Notes: generated from the letters alone by a model not told the origin. A DNA stretch of 64,000 nt from VFMC01 sp046331225 (GCA_046331225.1 JAXLRF010000002.1:62001-126000), one strand, 5' to 3'; positions 48,641-57,489 are shown, counted from the first letter of the stretch. Made by a program: numbers and translations.

Positions 48641-49860
48641 CACCACGGCAGGTCGGCCTCGACCACGAAGTCGCCCGACGCGTCGGGCCCGTGCACGAGG
48701 ACACCGTTCGCGAGCGTCACCCGCTCGTGCAGGCCCAGCAGTCCGGTGCCCGAGCCGGGCGGCGCCGTGTGGGTGCCCAGCGCCGACGGGTTGCGCACGC
48801 AGACGTGCAGGCCGCGGTCGGGGGCGCCCACCACCCGCACGTGGGCGAGGGTGCCACGCGCGTGCTTGCTGACGTTGGTGAGCGCCTCCTGGACGATTCG
48901 GTAGGCGTCGCGGCCGAGCGGGCCGGGGGCCGTGTCGGCGGCCTCGACCTGCATCTCGAAGTCGATCTTCGCTCCCGAGCGACGGGTCTCCTCGACGAGC
49001 CGCGGGATGTCGGCCAGGGTCGGTTGCGGCACGGTCGACGGTCGCTCGATCCCCGACTCGTCGCGCAACACGCCGATCACGTCGCGCAGCTCCTCGAGTG
49101 CCTGGTGCGCCGTCGATCGCAGCAGCGCGGCGCTCTCTCGCACCTGGGACGCCGACAGGTCGCGTGCCACCTCGAGCGCCCCGGCGTGCAGCGCCACCAG
49201 CGAGATGCGGTGCGCGAGCACGTCGTGCATCTCGCGTGCGATGCGGGTGCGCTCGGCCAAGCGTGCTCGTTCGGCGCGGACGAGCTGATCGGCCTCGGCG
49301 CGTCGTGCGCGGTCGAGCAAGGTGGCGACCAGCTGGCGTCGAGCGCGCACGTACATGCCCCAGGCGATCGCCGCGGCGGCGAGCGCTGCGGTCGGCAGCA
49401 GCACCGACGCCGTGTTGTCGCGCCCGAGCCAGATCGAGCACACCACGGCCGACGGCACGAACAGCAGGGCGATCAACAGGGCGGGTCGCACGTGGCGGTA
49501 CAGGGCGAGCGACGACAGGGCGAGCAGGCCGGCGACCGTGCCCGACGTCGAGAACGCGCCCAGCAGCACGCACACCAGCGCCACGCCGAAGGGCCAGCGC
49601 CGACGCCACCACAGCGACAGGCAGCACACGGTGCCGAGGGTGGCGTCGACGGCCACCTGCCCGGTCGACATCGGGTGGGTGGTGACGTCGCCGGTGACCT
49701 TCAGGATCAGCACGCCGAGCACGACGGCCGCGACGAACGCGGCGGTGTCGACCCACCAGTCGCGCGCCGTGCGGGGCGAGGTCTCGTCGGCATGTGCCGA
49801 GTCACCTGCCGGCATCGGCGTGGGGGCGGTGAGGGCCCACCATCTGCGCAGCCACGACAT
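48640..49860 (-). CDS. NarL-type sensor histidine kinase (HisKA_3, DesK/LiaS-like)
   Basis: 406 residues from ATG 49860; an in-frame ATG at 49896 would place the start inside a conserved inverted repeat and is less likely. About five to six membrane helices occupy residues 35-165. A HisKA_3 domain follows, with phospho-His in AREMHDVLAHRIS, and an HATPase domain with IVQEALTNVSKHA and GTGLLGLHERV. Pairs with the response regulator, probably sensing envelope stress or an antibiotic, as for similar kinases beside ABC exporters. Confidence 0.88.
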   Translation of the reverse strand: MSWLRRWWALTAPTPMPAGDSAHADETSPRTARDWWVDTAAFVAAVVLGVLILKVTGDVTTHPMSTGQVAVDATLGTVCCLSLWWRRRWPFGVALVCVLLGAFSTSGTVAGLLALSSLALYRHVRPALLIALLFVPSAVVCSIWLGRDNTASVLLPTAALAAAAIAWGMYVRARRQLVATLLDRARRAEADQLVRAERARLAERTRIAREMHDVLAHRISLVALHAGALEVARDLSASQVRESAALLRSTAHQALEELRDVIGVLRDESGIERPSTVPQPTLADIPRLVEETRRSGAKIDFEMQVEAADTAPGPLGRDAYRIVQEALTNVSKHARGTLAHVRVVGAPDRGLHVCVRNPSALGTHTAPPGSGTGLLGLHERVTLANGVLVHGPDASGDFVVEADLPW

Positions 49861-49882
49861 GCGGTGATCGTAGGGGGCAGCG

Positions 49883-49925
49883 TTCGTCGGCGACATCGAC
49901 GAAGGTCGACATCGTCGCCGACGAA
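49883..49925. promoter_or_regulatory. 43 bp inverted repeat between kinase and ABC exporter
   Basis: TTCGTCGGCGAC (49883-49894) and GTCGCCGACGAA (49914-49925) are perfect 12 bp arms, with a smaller TCGAC-GAAG-GTCGA inverted repeat inside. It lies 23 bp upstream of the kinase start and 97 bp before the ATPase gene, suiting a response-regulator site controlling both. Confidence 0.6.
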
Positions 49926-50021
49926 AGGCGATACCTGCGGTGCGAGGGTCCGCCGATCGGACACCGGATCGTGGCCGTCCTCCCGATGTGACAGCCGGGC
50001 CAGCCGTTCACGCTGGAACCC

Positions 50022-50939
50022 ATGATCACGACATCCGCTCTCAGCAAGAGCTACGGCGACGCGCCGGTGGTCCGCGACGTCTCGTTGCGTTGCGACCCCG
50101 GCACGATCACCGGCTTCCTCGGGGCCAACGGCGCCGGCAAGTCCACCACCTTGAAGATGATCGTCGGGCTGGTGCGACCCGATCGCGGCTCGGCGACCGT
50201 CGACGGACGACCGTTCGTCGAGCTGCCCAACCCGTCACGAGTGCTCGGCACCCTGCTCGACGCGTCGGCCATGCACCCGGGCCGCAGTGGGCGTTCGACG
50301 CTGACGATCGCGGCGCGTCTGGCCGGTGTGCACCGGCGTCGCGTCGACGACCTGCTCGATCTGGTCGGACTCGCCGGGGCCGCCGACAAGCGTGTGGGCA
50401 CGTACTCGCTCGGCATGCGTCAGCGACTCGGCATCGCACAGGCGCTCGTGGGCCAGCCGCGGGCGTTGATCCTCGACGAACCGGCGAACGGGCTCGACCC
50501 GGAGGGCATCGCCTGGATGCGGACGCTGTTGCGCGACTTCGCCGATCACGGCGGCACGGTGCTGCTGTCGAGCCATCTGCTGCACGAGGTGCAGGCCACG
50601 GCCGACCATCTGGTGGTGATCTCCGGCGGCGCCGTGGTGACCGCCGGCCGTCTCGACGACCTGCTCGCGAGCTCGTCGATCCTGGTGAGAAGCCCCGATC
50701 GCCGAGCGCTCGGCGCCGCGCTGACGGCGGCGCGGATCGATCACGTGGCGGGCCCGGGTGATGCGTTCACCGTCGACGTGTGCGGCGGCCGGATCACCAC
50801 GGAGGTGCTGGCGGGCGTGGCGCGTGACCATCACGTGCTGCTGACCGAGCTGCGGCCGTCCGACTCGAACGGGTTGGAGCAGCTGTTCTTCTCGCTCACC
50901 GCCGACCGGACGGCGGCGACCGGGGAGGCGGCGGCATGA
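50022..50939 (+). CDS. ABC exporter ATP-binding protein
   Basis: 305 residues. Walker A GANGAGKSTT, signature YSLGMRQRLGIAQAL, Walker B ALILDEPANGLDPEG, H-loop SSHLLHEV; CcmA/BcrA-type. The C-terminal 80 residues are a regulatory extension. The stop overlaps the permease start by 4 bases. Divergent from the two-component system, as in bacitracin- or lipid-stress export modules. Confidence 0.9.
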   Translation: MITTSALSKSYGDAPVVRDVSLRCDPGTITGFLGANGAGKSTTLKMIVGLVRPDRGSATVDGRPFVELPNPSRVLGTLLDASAMHPGRSGRSTLTIAARLAGVHRRRVDDLLDLVGLAGAADKRVGTYSLGMRQRLGIAQALVGQPRALILDEPANGLDPEGIAWMRTLLRDFADHGGTVLLSSHLLHEVQATADHLVVISGGAVVTAGRLDDLLASSSILVRSPDRRALGAALTAARIDHVAGPGDAFTVDVCGGRITTEVLAGVARDHHVLLTELRPSDSNGLEQLFFSLTADRTAATGEAAA

Positions 50940-51709
50940 CCACGTCGTTCTCGCCCCCGACCCTCGTCGCGCCGGCGCCTGCCACGGGCGCCATCGCGTT
51001 CTCGCGGCTCGTGCGTGTGGAGTGGACCAAGGCCACCGACACCCGAGCGGCCCGTTGGCTGCTGGCGCTCGTCGCACTGTCGACCGCAGCGATCCTGGCG
51101 GTGCCGGTGGTCGCGCCGTCGACGTTCGACCAGAACCACGCCAGCTACCTCAGGGTGGCGGCCCTGGGGCTGTCGATCCTGCTGCCGGTGGTGGCGATCC
51201 TCACCTTCACCGGCGAGTGGAGCCAGCGCAGCGTGATCACCACCTTCACCCAGGAGCCGCGACGCATCCGGGTGATGAACGCGAAGCTCGTCGTCTCGCT
51301 GTTGATGAGCGGCGCCGGTTCGATCGTCGGCGGCGGGTTGGCCGCCGTGGCGATCGCAGCGGCCGCAGCATCGGGACGTACCCTCGAGGCCAACCTCAGC
51401 GTCGGCAACGTCGTCTCGTACGCGTTCTACGTGTTGTTGAACGTGCTCGCCGCCGTGGCGCTCGGGGCGCTGCTGCAGAACTCGGCGGCCGCGATCTCGG
51501 CCACCTTCGCACTGCCTGCTGCGACCACGTTGATCGGCACGGCCTCGTCGCTGGTCGAGGAGTGGATCGACATGTCGACGCCCTGGAACTGGGTGCTGCA
51601 GAACGACTGGGGCGGTCACCTGCCGCAGATCACCGTGTCGATCGTGTTCTGGGTCGTGCTCCCACTCGCCGCCGGTCTGTGGCGCACCACGCGCCGCGAC
51701 GTCGGCTGA
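50936..51709 (+). CDS. ABC-2-type exporter permease
   Basis: 257 residues with about six hydrophobic helices (for example LLALVALSTAAILAVPVV, GLSILLPVVAILTFTGEW, ISVGNVVSYAFYVLLNVLAAV read as NVVSYAFYVLLNVLAAVALG). TFTQEPRRIRVMNAKLVV is the loop typical of ABC-2 permeases that couple to a BcrA-like ATPase. Translationally coupled to the ATPase gene; together they should export a small hydrophobic compound. The alpha/beta hydrolase lipoprotein gene starts 43 bp downstream. Confidence 0.85.
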   Translation: MTTSFSPPTLVAPAPATGAIAFSRLVRVEWTKATDTRAARWLLALVALSTAAILAVPVVAPSTFDQNHASYLRVAALGLSILLPVVAILTFTGEWSQRSVITTFTQEPRRIRVMNAKLVVSLLMSGAGSIVGGGLAAVAIAAAAASGRTLEANLSVGNVVSYAFYVLLNVLAAVALGALLQNSAAAISATFALPAATTLIGTASSLVEEWIDMSTPWNWVLQNDWGGHLPQITVSIVFWVVLPLAAGLWRTTRRDVG

Positions 51710-51752
51710 CCCACCCCTGTCCCCCATCCATCACATCCACGAAAGACCCCCC

Positions 51753-53072
51753 ATGTCCCACCATCACCGCGACCGACGCGTCGCATCCCTCGCCGGCCTC
51801 GCGATCGTCGCTGCCGGCCTGTTGACCGCTGCGTGCGGCTCGAGCGAGGAGTCCACGGCCTCGACCGCATCGACGGCGTCGTCTGCGTCGTCTGCGTCGT
51901 CTGCGTCGACCGCTGCGAAGTCGGTTCCCTCGCTCCCCGACGCCGCCGCTGGCCCCCATGCCGTCGGCTACCGCGAGTTCACCGCCACCGGTGCGCAGCA
52001 GCGCACGATGACACTGCGCGCGTGGTACCCGGCGATGCCCGCAGCCGACGGGCAGACGCCGACGGTCACCTACCGCTCGCCCAACAAGTTCGACGAGCAG
52101 ATCACACCCGGCGCCGAGATCAGTTCGATCGGCGCCGCGCTCGTCGACGCCGCACCGGATCCCGACGGCGGGCCCTACCCGCTGGTGGTCTTCTCGCACG
52201 GCTACGCGCTCAGCCCGATCGTCTACAGCGCGATCGTCGAGCACCTCGCGTCGGAGGGCTACGTGGTGCTCGGTCCGGAGCACGACGAGATCTTCGACGG
52301 ATCGCTCACCGGGTTCTGGAGCTCGCTCATCGACCGGCCCGTCGACGTCTCGCGCGCCATCGACGAGGCGGAGCGGCTGACCGCGCCGGGCGCAGCGTTC
52401 GAGGGGCTGATCGACACCGATCACGTCGCGGTGGTCGGTCACTCGTACGGCGGCTACACGGCGCTCGCCGCAGGAGGCGCGCGCTACGACTTCGCGGCCT
52501 ACCTGGACCGGTGCGCGCCGTTGGCCGCGGACGATCCGCTGCGGTTCTTCTGCGATCCGATCATCCCGCACGAGGCCGACATGGCCACTCGTGCCGGACT
52601 CGACTCCGTGCCGAGCGACCTGTGGCCGTCCGCAGGCGACCCGCGGGTGGATGCGGTGCTGTCGATGGCCGGCGACGCCTACCTGTTCGGCGAGCGCGGC
52701 CTGGCCGACCTGGACGTGCCGATCATGGTGATGGGCGGCACCGTCGACGACGGCACGCCGTACGACTGGGGTGCCGGCCTCACCTACGACCACGTCAGCA
52801 GTGCCGACAAGACGTTGATCACCTTCCCAGGTGCCGGCCACATGCTGTTCATCGACCCGTGCGACGACCTGCCCTGGGCGCAGACGTCGGTCTACGCCGA
52901 CGCACTGTGCACCGACGCCGTCTGGCAGAGCCGGCCGTTCGACATCGTTGCGCACTACACGACGGCGTTCTTGCGGGCCACGCTCGATGACGACCCCGAG
53001 GCTCGTGCTGTGCTCGCCGGTCCTCAGCCCGAGCTCGCCGACGTCGAGTACCAGACGACCGTGCAACCCTGA
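51753..53072 (+). CDS. Lipoprotein alpha/beta hydrolase (PAF-acetylhydrolase/chlorophyllase-like)
   Basis: 439 residues. A signal peptide with lipobox LLTAAC (Cys28) is followed by a Ser/Ala/Thr low-complexity linker (SSASSASSAS...) at residues 29-50. The catalytic domain has FSHGYALSP as oxyanion region, nucleophile Ser231 in VVGHSYGGYTAL, an Asp in GTVDDGTP and a His in PGAGHMLF. It is surface-anchored and likely hydrolyses a lipid or ester outside the cell. Downstream of the ABC exporter, it may be in the same stress regulon. A 34 bp perfect palindrome follows the stop. Confidence 0.83.
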   Translation: MSHHHRDRRVASLAGLAIVAAGLLTAACGSSEESTASTASTASSASSASSASTAAKSVPSLPDAAAGPHAVGYREFTATGAQQRTMTLRAWYPAMPAADGQTPTVTYRSPNKFDEQITPGAEISSIGAALVDAAPDPDGGPYPLVVFSHGYALSPIVYSAIVEHLASEGYVVLGPEHDEIFDGSLTGFWSSLIDRPVDVSRAIDEAERLTAPGAAFEGLIDTDHVAVVGHSYGGYTALAAGGARYDFAAYLDRCAPLAADDPLRFFCDPIIPHEADMATRAGLDSVPSDLWPSAGDPRVDAVLSMAGDAYLFGERGLADLDVPIMVMGGTVDDGTPYDWGAGLTYDHVSSADKTLITFPGAGHMLFIDPCDDLPWAQTSVYADALCTDAVWQSRPFDIVAHYTTAFLRATLDDDPEARAVLAGPQPELADVEYQTTVQP

Positions 53073-53079
53073 TCAACGA

Positions 53080-53113
53080 GGGGATCTCGGAGCCCGCGGG
53101 CTCCGAGATCCCC
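53080..53113. terminator. Perfect 34 bp palindrome after the lipoprotein gene
   Basis: GGGGATCTCGGAGCCC followed by GC and then GGGCTCCGAGATCCCC: a perfect palindrome starting 7 bp after the stop. The RNA hairpin would be very stable; TTCGTCG follows on the plus strand, without a long T-tract. Confidence 0.8.
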
Positions 53114-53180
53114 TTCGTCGTGAGCGAGCACGGGCGGTCTCGTTCGTGCTCTGCGACGGTCAGAGCCTGCGGGCGATGAG

Positions 53181-53234
53181 CTGGGCGCCGGCACCCAGCT
53201 CACACCTGCTGCGACAGCTGAACGTGGCACCCAG
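53181..53234. repeat. Dispersed palindromic repeat, family 2, copy C (degenerate)
   Basis: CTGGGCGCC at 53181-53189 and GTGGCACCCAG at 53224-53234 match the arms of the copies at 25416 and 47716. The centre differs and contains its own GAGCTGGG/CCCAGCTC inverted repeat. It sits in the gene-free 53114-53312 stretch, which holds nothing else I can identify. Confidence 0.55.
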
Positions 53235-53312
53235 AACCTCCTGCCCGAGACCGCCGACTGCCCGTACCGCCTGCTGAGGGCAGCGGCGGCGACGAGTGCG
53301 AGGCTGACGGCC

Positions 53313-53504
53313 ATGGCGGACAGCGATCTCCCGAAGATCGGAGCACCGGCGACTCGCGCACTGAGTTCGATCGACATCACCCGGCTCGATCAGGTTGCCG
53401 ACTGCCGAGAGTCCGAACTCCTCGCTCTCCACGGCTTCGGCGAACGAGCACTTCGCATCTTGAACGAAGCGCTCGCCGCTCGCGGTCAGTCGATGCGTCC
53501 CTGA
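53313..53504 (+). CDS. Small helix-hairpin-helix protein (RpoA-CTD-like), copy 1
   Basis: 63 residues: IGAPATRALSSIDITRLDQVADCRESELLALHG (key part cited in pieces: IGAPATRAL, then LLALHGFGERALRILNEAL). This is the helix-hairpin-helix layout of RNA polymerase alpha C-terminal domains and related small DNA-binding proteins, where LHGFGxxAL is the hairpin. A diverged copy follows 41 bp downstream. Functions of these small proteins are not established. Confidence 0.7.
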   Translation: MADSDLPKIGAPATRALSSIDITRLDQVADCRESELLALHGFGERALRILNEALAARGQSMRP

Positions 53505-53545
53505 CCGCCGGTTGACGGCGGCCGGGCGTATGCAACGCTCGGCCG

Positions 53546-53716
53546 ATGGTGGACGACGACCTTCAACGCATCGGGGCGCAGGCGAGACGAGCGCTTGCAT
53601 CGATCGGCGCGACTCGCATCGACCTGCTCGCCGGAAAGCGTCGAGCAGAGTTGCTCGGGCTGCACGGTGTTGGACGACGGGCGCTGCAGATCATCGAGGA
53701 GGCGCTCGTCGAGTGA
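53546..53716 (+). CDS. Small helix-hairpin-helix protein, copy 2 (shortened)
   Basis: 56 residues from ATG 53546: IGAQARRALASIGATRIDLL and LLGLHGVGRRALQIIEEAL align throughout with copy 1 at 53313. After EEALVE a TGA stop at 53714-53716 is followed in frame by GLSMHA and another stop, matching the ARGQSMRP ending of copy 1. A CGA to TGA change would explain the shorter end. The core fold remains complete, so it may still be functional. Confidence 0.6.
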   Translation: MVDDDLQRIGAQARRALASIGATRIDLLAGKRRAELLGLHGVGRRALQIIEEALVE

Positions 53717-53883
53717 GGCCTGTCGATGCACGCCTGACACGTGATCACGCAACGGCGTACCTGCGGGCCTGCTCGAGCATCGACCATCGGACAGCCACCG
53801 ACGCGAGAACGCGACCGCCATGCCGCCTACGTCGTCGTCGCAGTCGTCGCTGGTGCATGAGCAGACGGACGACAGGACGACCC

Positions 53884-54228
53884 TCAGACGAGCATGAACG
53901 AGCAGCGGGTTCCGGGCGCGTTGGCCAACTTCGCATCTGCGGCGAGGAGGGCGACGTCGAGTGTCTCTGCGAGAGCGACGTAGCAGGCGTCGTGGGCAGC
54001 GACGTTCGATCGGAGCTCCCAGCAGCGACGCAGCAGAGGCGTCGTCGGATACAGCGGGATCGGGAGGGCGAGCAGGTCGTCCACCGCGTCGTTCGCCTGC
54101 TGTTCGTTCAGAGCGCCTGATGCGACGTGACGGCGGATGACCGACAGCACCTCGACGCGGAGCGGATCCGGCGCCACCAACGCCTGCCCTCTCGCTGCTG
54201 CTCGGAACAGCTCACCGTCAGCCCCCAT
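53884..54228 (-). pseudogene. PIN-domain (VapC-like) toxin, N-terminally truncated
   Basis: 114 residues from ATG 54228. PLRVEVLSVIRRHVASGAL, LRRCWELRSNVAAHDACYVALAE and LLAADAKLANAPG match the second, third and fourth acidic positions of VapC PIN domains. The N-terminal VDASA strand with the first catalytic Asp is missing, and none is encoded in any frame just upstream. No antitoxin gene adjoins it. This suggests an inactive remnant. Confidence 0.6.
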
Positions 54229-54340
54229 CCGCGTGGCGGAAGGCGGCGCCTCCGGTCTTCGGGCTCGGCGAAGGGACTCGGTGCCGGACCCGAGCGGATC
54301 AACGGGTTGGTCGACGACTCTCGGACGATCCGCGCCCTGC

Positions 54341-54748
54341 GTGGCGAGGACCTATGGTCGGCCGTTGGCAGTTCACTGGACCCTGGGGTGCGATGCGTCC
54401 GACCCGCATCTGCTGGCGGCGTTCTGGGCAGCGGCACTCGAGTACGAGCTCGAACCCGGATTCGACGAGCCCGACAGCGCGTCGATCATCGACCCACGAG
54501 GGGTCGGTCCGGCGATCGGCTGGTTGCGCGTCTCCGAGGGCAAGCAGGCGAAGAACCGCGTGCACATCGACATTCGCGTCGCCGGTGACGGACCGTGGGA
54601 CCTCGTCGAACGCGAGCGCCTCATCCTCGCCAAAGTGCCCCGACTCGTCGCGCTGGGCGCCGCCATCGTGCGCGAAGAGCGCGAAGGGCACATCCTCAGC
54701 CACGTGGTCATGACCGACTCCGAAGGAAACGAGTTCTGCGTCGCCTGA
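54341..54748 (+). CDS. VOC/glyoxalase-like domain protein
   Basis: 135 residues from GTG 54341; TTG 54365 would give 127 residues starting at AVHWTLGCDASDP. LLAAFWAAALEYEL, RVSEGKQAKNRVHIDI and VVMTDSEGNEFCVA are the hallmark pieces of actinobacterial glyoxalase-like (VOC) proteins. The His and Glu metal-ligand positions are present in VHID and NEF. The reaction is unknown. The start is uncertain because no good ribosome site is visible. Confidence 0.75.
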   Translation: MARTYGRPLAVHWTLGCDASDPHLLAAFWAAALEYELEPGFDEPDSASIIDPRGVGPAIGWLRVSEGKQAKNRVHIDIRVAGDGPWDLVERERLILAKVPRLVALGAAIVREEREGHILSHVVMTDSEGNEFCVA

Positions 54749-54919
54749 CGCCGACGAACGCACCGGCGCCGCACGGCCTGATCGTCTGCCGGTCGGATGG
54801 AAGTCGTCGCGGCTCTCGCGATCGTTCCGACCGCAGCAACAGCCCGAGCCCTCCGGCGGCCAGGTCACGACGCAGCAATCCCGGGACGCGTCGCGCGGCC
54901 CCTGCGCGAGGATTCGCAG

Positions 54920-55477
54920 GTGGACGTGACGGCTCGGGCGGTTCTGGTCGTGGGGGCTCAGGCGTCGGGCAAGTCCTCCGTCGGCCGAGCGCTCGCCGAG
55001 CGGGTCGGCCGTGGGGCGTTCATCGAGGGAGACGTGCTGTGGAAGATGATCGTCGGCGGTGCTGTCGACATGTCGAGCGACGCCGACGCCGAGGCCGACC
55101 GGCAACTCGCCCTGCGGTACCGCCACGGGGCGATGCTCTGCGAGTCGTTCGTCCGTGAAGGGTTCGTCGCCGTTCACGCCGAGAACATGTACGGCCCGCA
55201 GGTCGAACGACACGTGCGCGGGCTTCGCTGCGACCGGTCCCTCGTGGTGCTCCGACCCCGGCCCGACGTGATCGAGGAACGCGAACGACAGCGGGGGACG
55301 AACGCGTACCGAGGGTGGATGCCTCCCGGGGGCACGCTGCGCGACGCGATCAACCTGTTCGACGAGTGGCTCGACGCGACGCCACGTATCGGCTTGTGGA
55401 TCGACTCGTCCGACCAGAGTGTCGACGAGACGGTGGATGTCATCCTGGAGCGTTGGGCCGAGGCTGCCGTCGAGTAG
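54920..55477 (+). CDS. P-loop kinase-like protein
   Basis: 185 residues from GTG 54920 (GTG 54926 is an alternative; a longer reading from 54797 adds an unconserved-looking tail). Walker A GAQASGKSSV at about residue 14, then an EGDVLWKMI segment like the nucleotide-kinase/CPT family, and a LVVLRPRPDVIEERERQRG region like a lid. Such proteins phosphorylate small metabolites or antibiotics. Nothing identifies the substrate. The following 264 bp contain no feature I can support. Confidence 0.65.
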   Translation: MDVTARAVLVVGAQASGKSSVGRALAERVGRGAFIEGDVLWKMIVGGAVDMSSDADAEADRQLALRYRHGAMLCESFVREGFVAVHAENMYGPQVERHVRGLRCDRSLVVLRPRPDVIEERERQRGTNAYRGWMPPGGTLRDAINLFDEWLDATPRIGLWIDSSDQSVDETVDVILERWAEAAVE

Positions 55478-55741
55478 CAGTCGACGGGCCTCACGCATCG
55501 TCGAACCAGAAGTCCACAGAGGTCGACCACGGCCGCCTCGTGCGGCATCGTCACCAGCGCTCCGCGTCGTTCCTCTCACGTACGGACCGCTCGTCACCGG
55601 GACCATGGCACGACACCGATGGCCGACAGGCCACGAAATCCGGCCGTCCGAGTGAACGACGGGCCGACCTCTGCTCCGGGTCCCTGTGCCGGTGCACTCC
55701 CCTGGGTCCGGCACGCCGGCCGGCCGCGCGAGATGTGCGAG

Positions 55742-56533
55742 TCATCGCTTCCGCAGCGCCGCGACGGTCAGCGGGGCGAACACCACGACCAGGCCGAGGC
55801 ACCACAGCAACGATCCGACGACGAAGTGGGCCGTCGAATGGCCGAGGATCCGGTCGGCGCCGTCACCCAGCGCGAGCGAGCGCACCGCATCGACCATCCA
55901 GGTGACCGGCTGATGACCGGCGAACGCCTGCATCCATCCCGGCATCGACTCGACCGGCACGTACGCGCTCGACACGAACGTCAGCGGGAACACGATCATC
56001 GCCATGCCCTGGGCCGCTTGCGCGTTGCCGGCCAGCGCTCCCAGGAGGATGAAGAACCACTCGAACGCGAAGCCGAACACGAGGCACAGTCCGAACGCGG
56101 CCACACCGTCGGCAACGCTGCCCTGCAGCCGGAAGCCGACGGCGAACCCGACCACGACGGTGGCGGTCAGGATCAGCGCCAGCAACGCCACGTCCGCGAG
56201 GGCCCGACCGGCGATCACGCTGATCCGCCTGATCGGCAACGAGCGGAGGCGATCGGTGAAGCCGGCCTCCATGTCCTCGGCGACGCCGGCCGACGTGGAC
56301 GTGCCGCAGAACAGGACGTTGGCGGCGACGAATCCGGGGACCAGGAAGTCGACGTAGCCGACACCACCGGTGCCGATCGCCCCGCCGAACACGTACCGGA
56401 AGATCAGCAGGAACATCGTGCTCTGGACGACACCGATCACGACGAGCTGCGGGGTGCGGACGAACTTGCGGATCGTCCGGCCGGCGATGGCACCCGTCGA
56501 AGCGAACACCGAGGTGGAGATCGTGCTGCTCAT
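55742..56533 (-). CDS. DrrB-type ABC-2 exporter permease
   Basis: 263 residues with about six helices. TIRKFVRTPQLVVIGVVQSTMFLLIF and GFTDRLRSLPIRRISVIAGRALAD are typical of DrrB/daunorubicin-resistance permeases, and VSSAYVPVESMPGWMQAFAG lies near the C-terminus. It should form an exporter with the ATPase at 56530, which overlaps its start by 4 bases. A PadR-family regulator gene lies upstream in the same direction. Confidence 0.87.
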   Translation of the reverse strand: MSSTISTSVFASTGAIAGRTIRKFVRTPQLVVIGVVQSTMFLLIFRYVFGGAIGTGGVGYVDFLVPGFVAANVLFCGTSTSAGVAEDMEAGFTDRLRSLPIRRISVIAGRALADVALLALILTATVVVGFAVGFRLQGSVADGVAAFGLCLVFGFAFEWFFILLGALAGNAQAAQGMAMIVFPLTFVSSAYVPVESMPGWMQAFAGHQPVTWMVDAVRSLALGDGADRILGHSTAHFVVGSLLWCLGLVVVFAPLTVAALRKR

Positions 56534-57489
56534 GACCGGCCGCCCCGCTGCGTCGAGACCGTGCCGACGAGTCCGAGGAAGACCTCGTCCAGGCTCGGAC
56601 GGCGCAGCACGATCTCGTCCAGGACGATGTTCTCCGCGTCGAGTCGACGGATCGCAGCCGCGAGCCGCGCACCACCGTCGCTCACCGTCATCGTGATCGA
56701 TCGGTTGGCGAGGTCGACACGAGGTTCGTCCGAGGTCAGGGTCACGAGCGCGGCCCGGGCCGGTTCGAGGTCGGCTGCCGATCGCGGGTGGAGCTCGATC
56801 ACGTCCCTGCCGGCACGTTGCTTCAGTGTGTCGGGCGTGCCATCGGCGATCACCCGGCCGTGGTCGATGATCACGATCCGGTCGGCGAGATGGTCGGCCT
56901 CGTCGAGGTACTGCGTCGTCAGCAGGATGTCGGTGCCGTCGTCGACCAGCCGGCGGATGAGGTCCCACAGCTCGATGCGGCTCGCAGGGTCGAGGCCGGT
57001 GGTCGGTTCGTCGAGCAGCAACAGGCTCGGCCGACCGACCAGGCTCGCGCCCAGATCGAGGCGGCGGCGCATGCCACCCGAGTACGTGCGCGCCGGTCGG
57101 TCGGCCGCGTCGTCGAGGCCGAGCGCGTGCAGCACCTCGGCCGCTGCTGACGCAGCGGAGCGGCGCGACAGCCCGAACAGCCGGCCGACGAGCACCAAGT
57201 TCTCGCGGCCGGTGAGTGCCGGTTCGACGGCGGCGTGCTGACCTGCGAGGCCGATGCGCCGCCGGACGCGGGCCGGGTCTCGGACGACGTCGACGCCGCC
57301 GATGCGCAAGGTGCCCCGGTCGGGCCGGACCAGTGTTGCCAAGGTGCGGACGAACGTGGTCTTGCCGGCGCCGTTGGGCCCGAGCAGCGCGACGACCGAA
57401 CCGGTGGAGGTGACGAGATCGAGCCCGTCGAGTGCGACGGTGCTCCCGAAGGACGTGGTGAGGCCTGCGGCCTCGATGAGTGTCGACAT
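56530..57489 (-). CDS. DrrA-type ABC exporter ATPase
   Basis: 319 residues from ATG 57489, with AGGAGGG about 9 bp upstream. Walker A GPNGAGKTTF, signature YSGGMRRRLDLGASL, Walker B LLLLDEPTTGLDPA, and a C-terminal DUF4162-like domain with DVIELHPRS. These are the marks of the DrrA antibiotic-efflux branch. It overlaps the permease gene by 4 bases. Drug or lipid export; specificity unknown. Confidence 0.89.
   Translation of the reverse strand: MSTLIEAAGLTTSFGSTVALDGLDLVTSTGSVVALLGPNGAGKTTFVRTLATLVRPDRGTLRIGGVDVVRDPARVRRRIGLAGQHAAVEPALTGRENLVLVGRLFGLSRRSAASAAAEVLHALGLDDAADRPARTYSGGMRRRLDLGASLVGRPSLLLLDEPTTGLDPASRIELWDLIRRLVDDGTDILLTTQYLDEADHLADRIVIIDHGRVIADGTPDTLKQRAGRDVIELHPRSAADLEPARAALVTLTSDEPRVDLANRSITMTVSDGGARLAAAIRRLDAENIVLDEIVLRRPSLDEVFLGLVGTVSTQRGGRS

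Noticed and set aside
49861..49896. Longer histidine kinase start at ATG 49896
   Set aside because: It would place the start inside the perfect inverted repeat 49883-49925, and the added residues show no membrane or domain character.
53714..53716. Selenocysteine or read-through at the TGA in the second helix-hairpin-helix gene
   Set aside because: The paralogue has Arg at this place, there is no SECIS-like structure, and a simple CGA to TGA change explains it.
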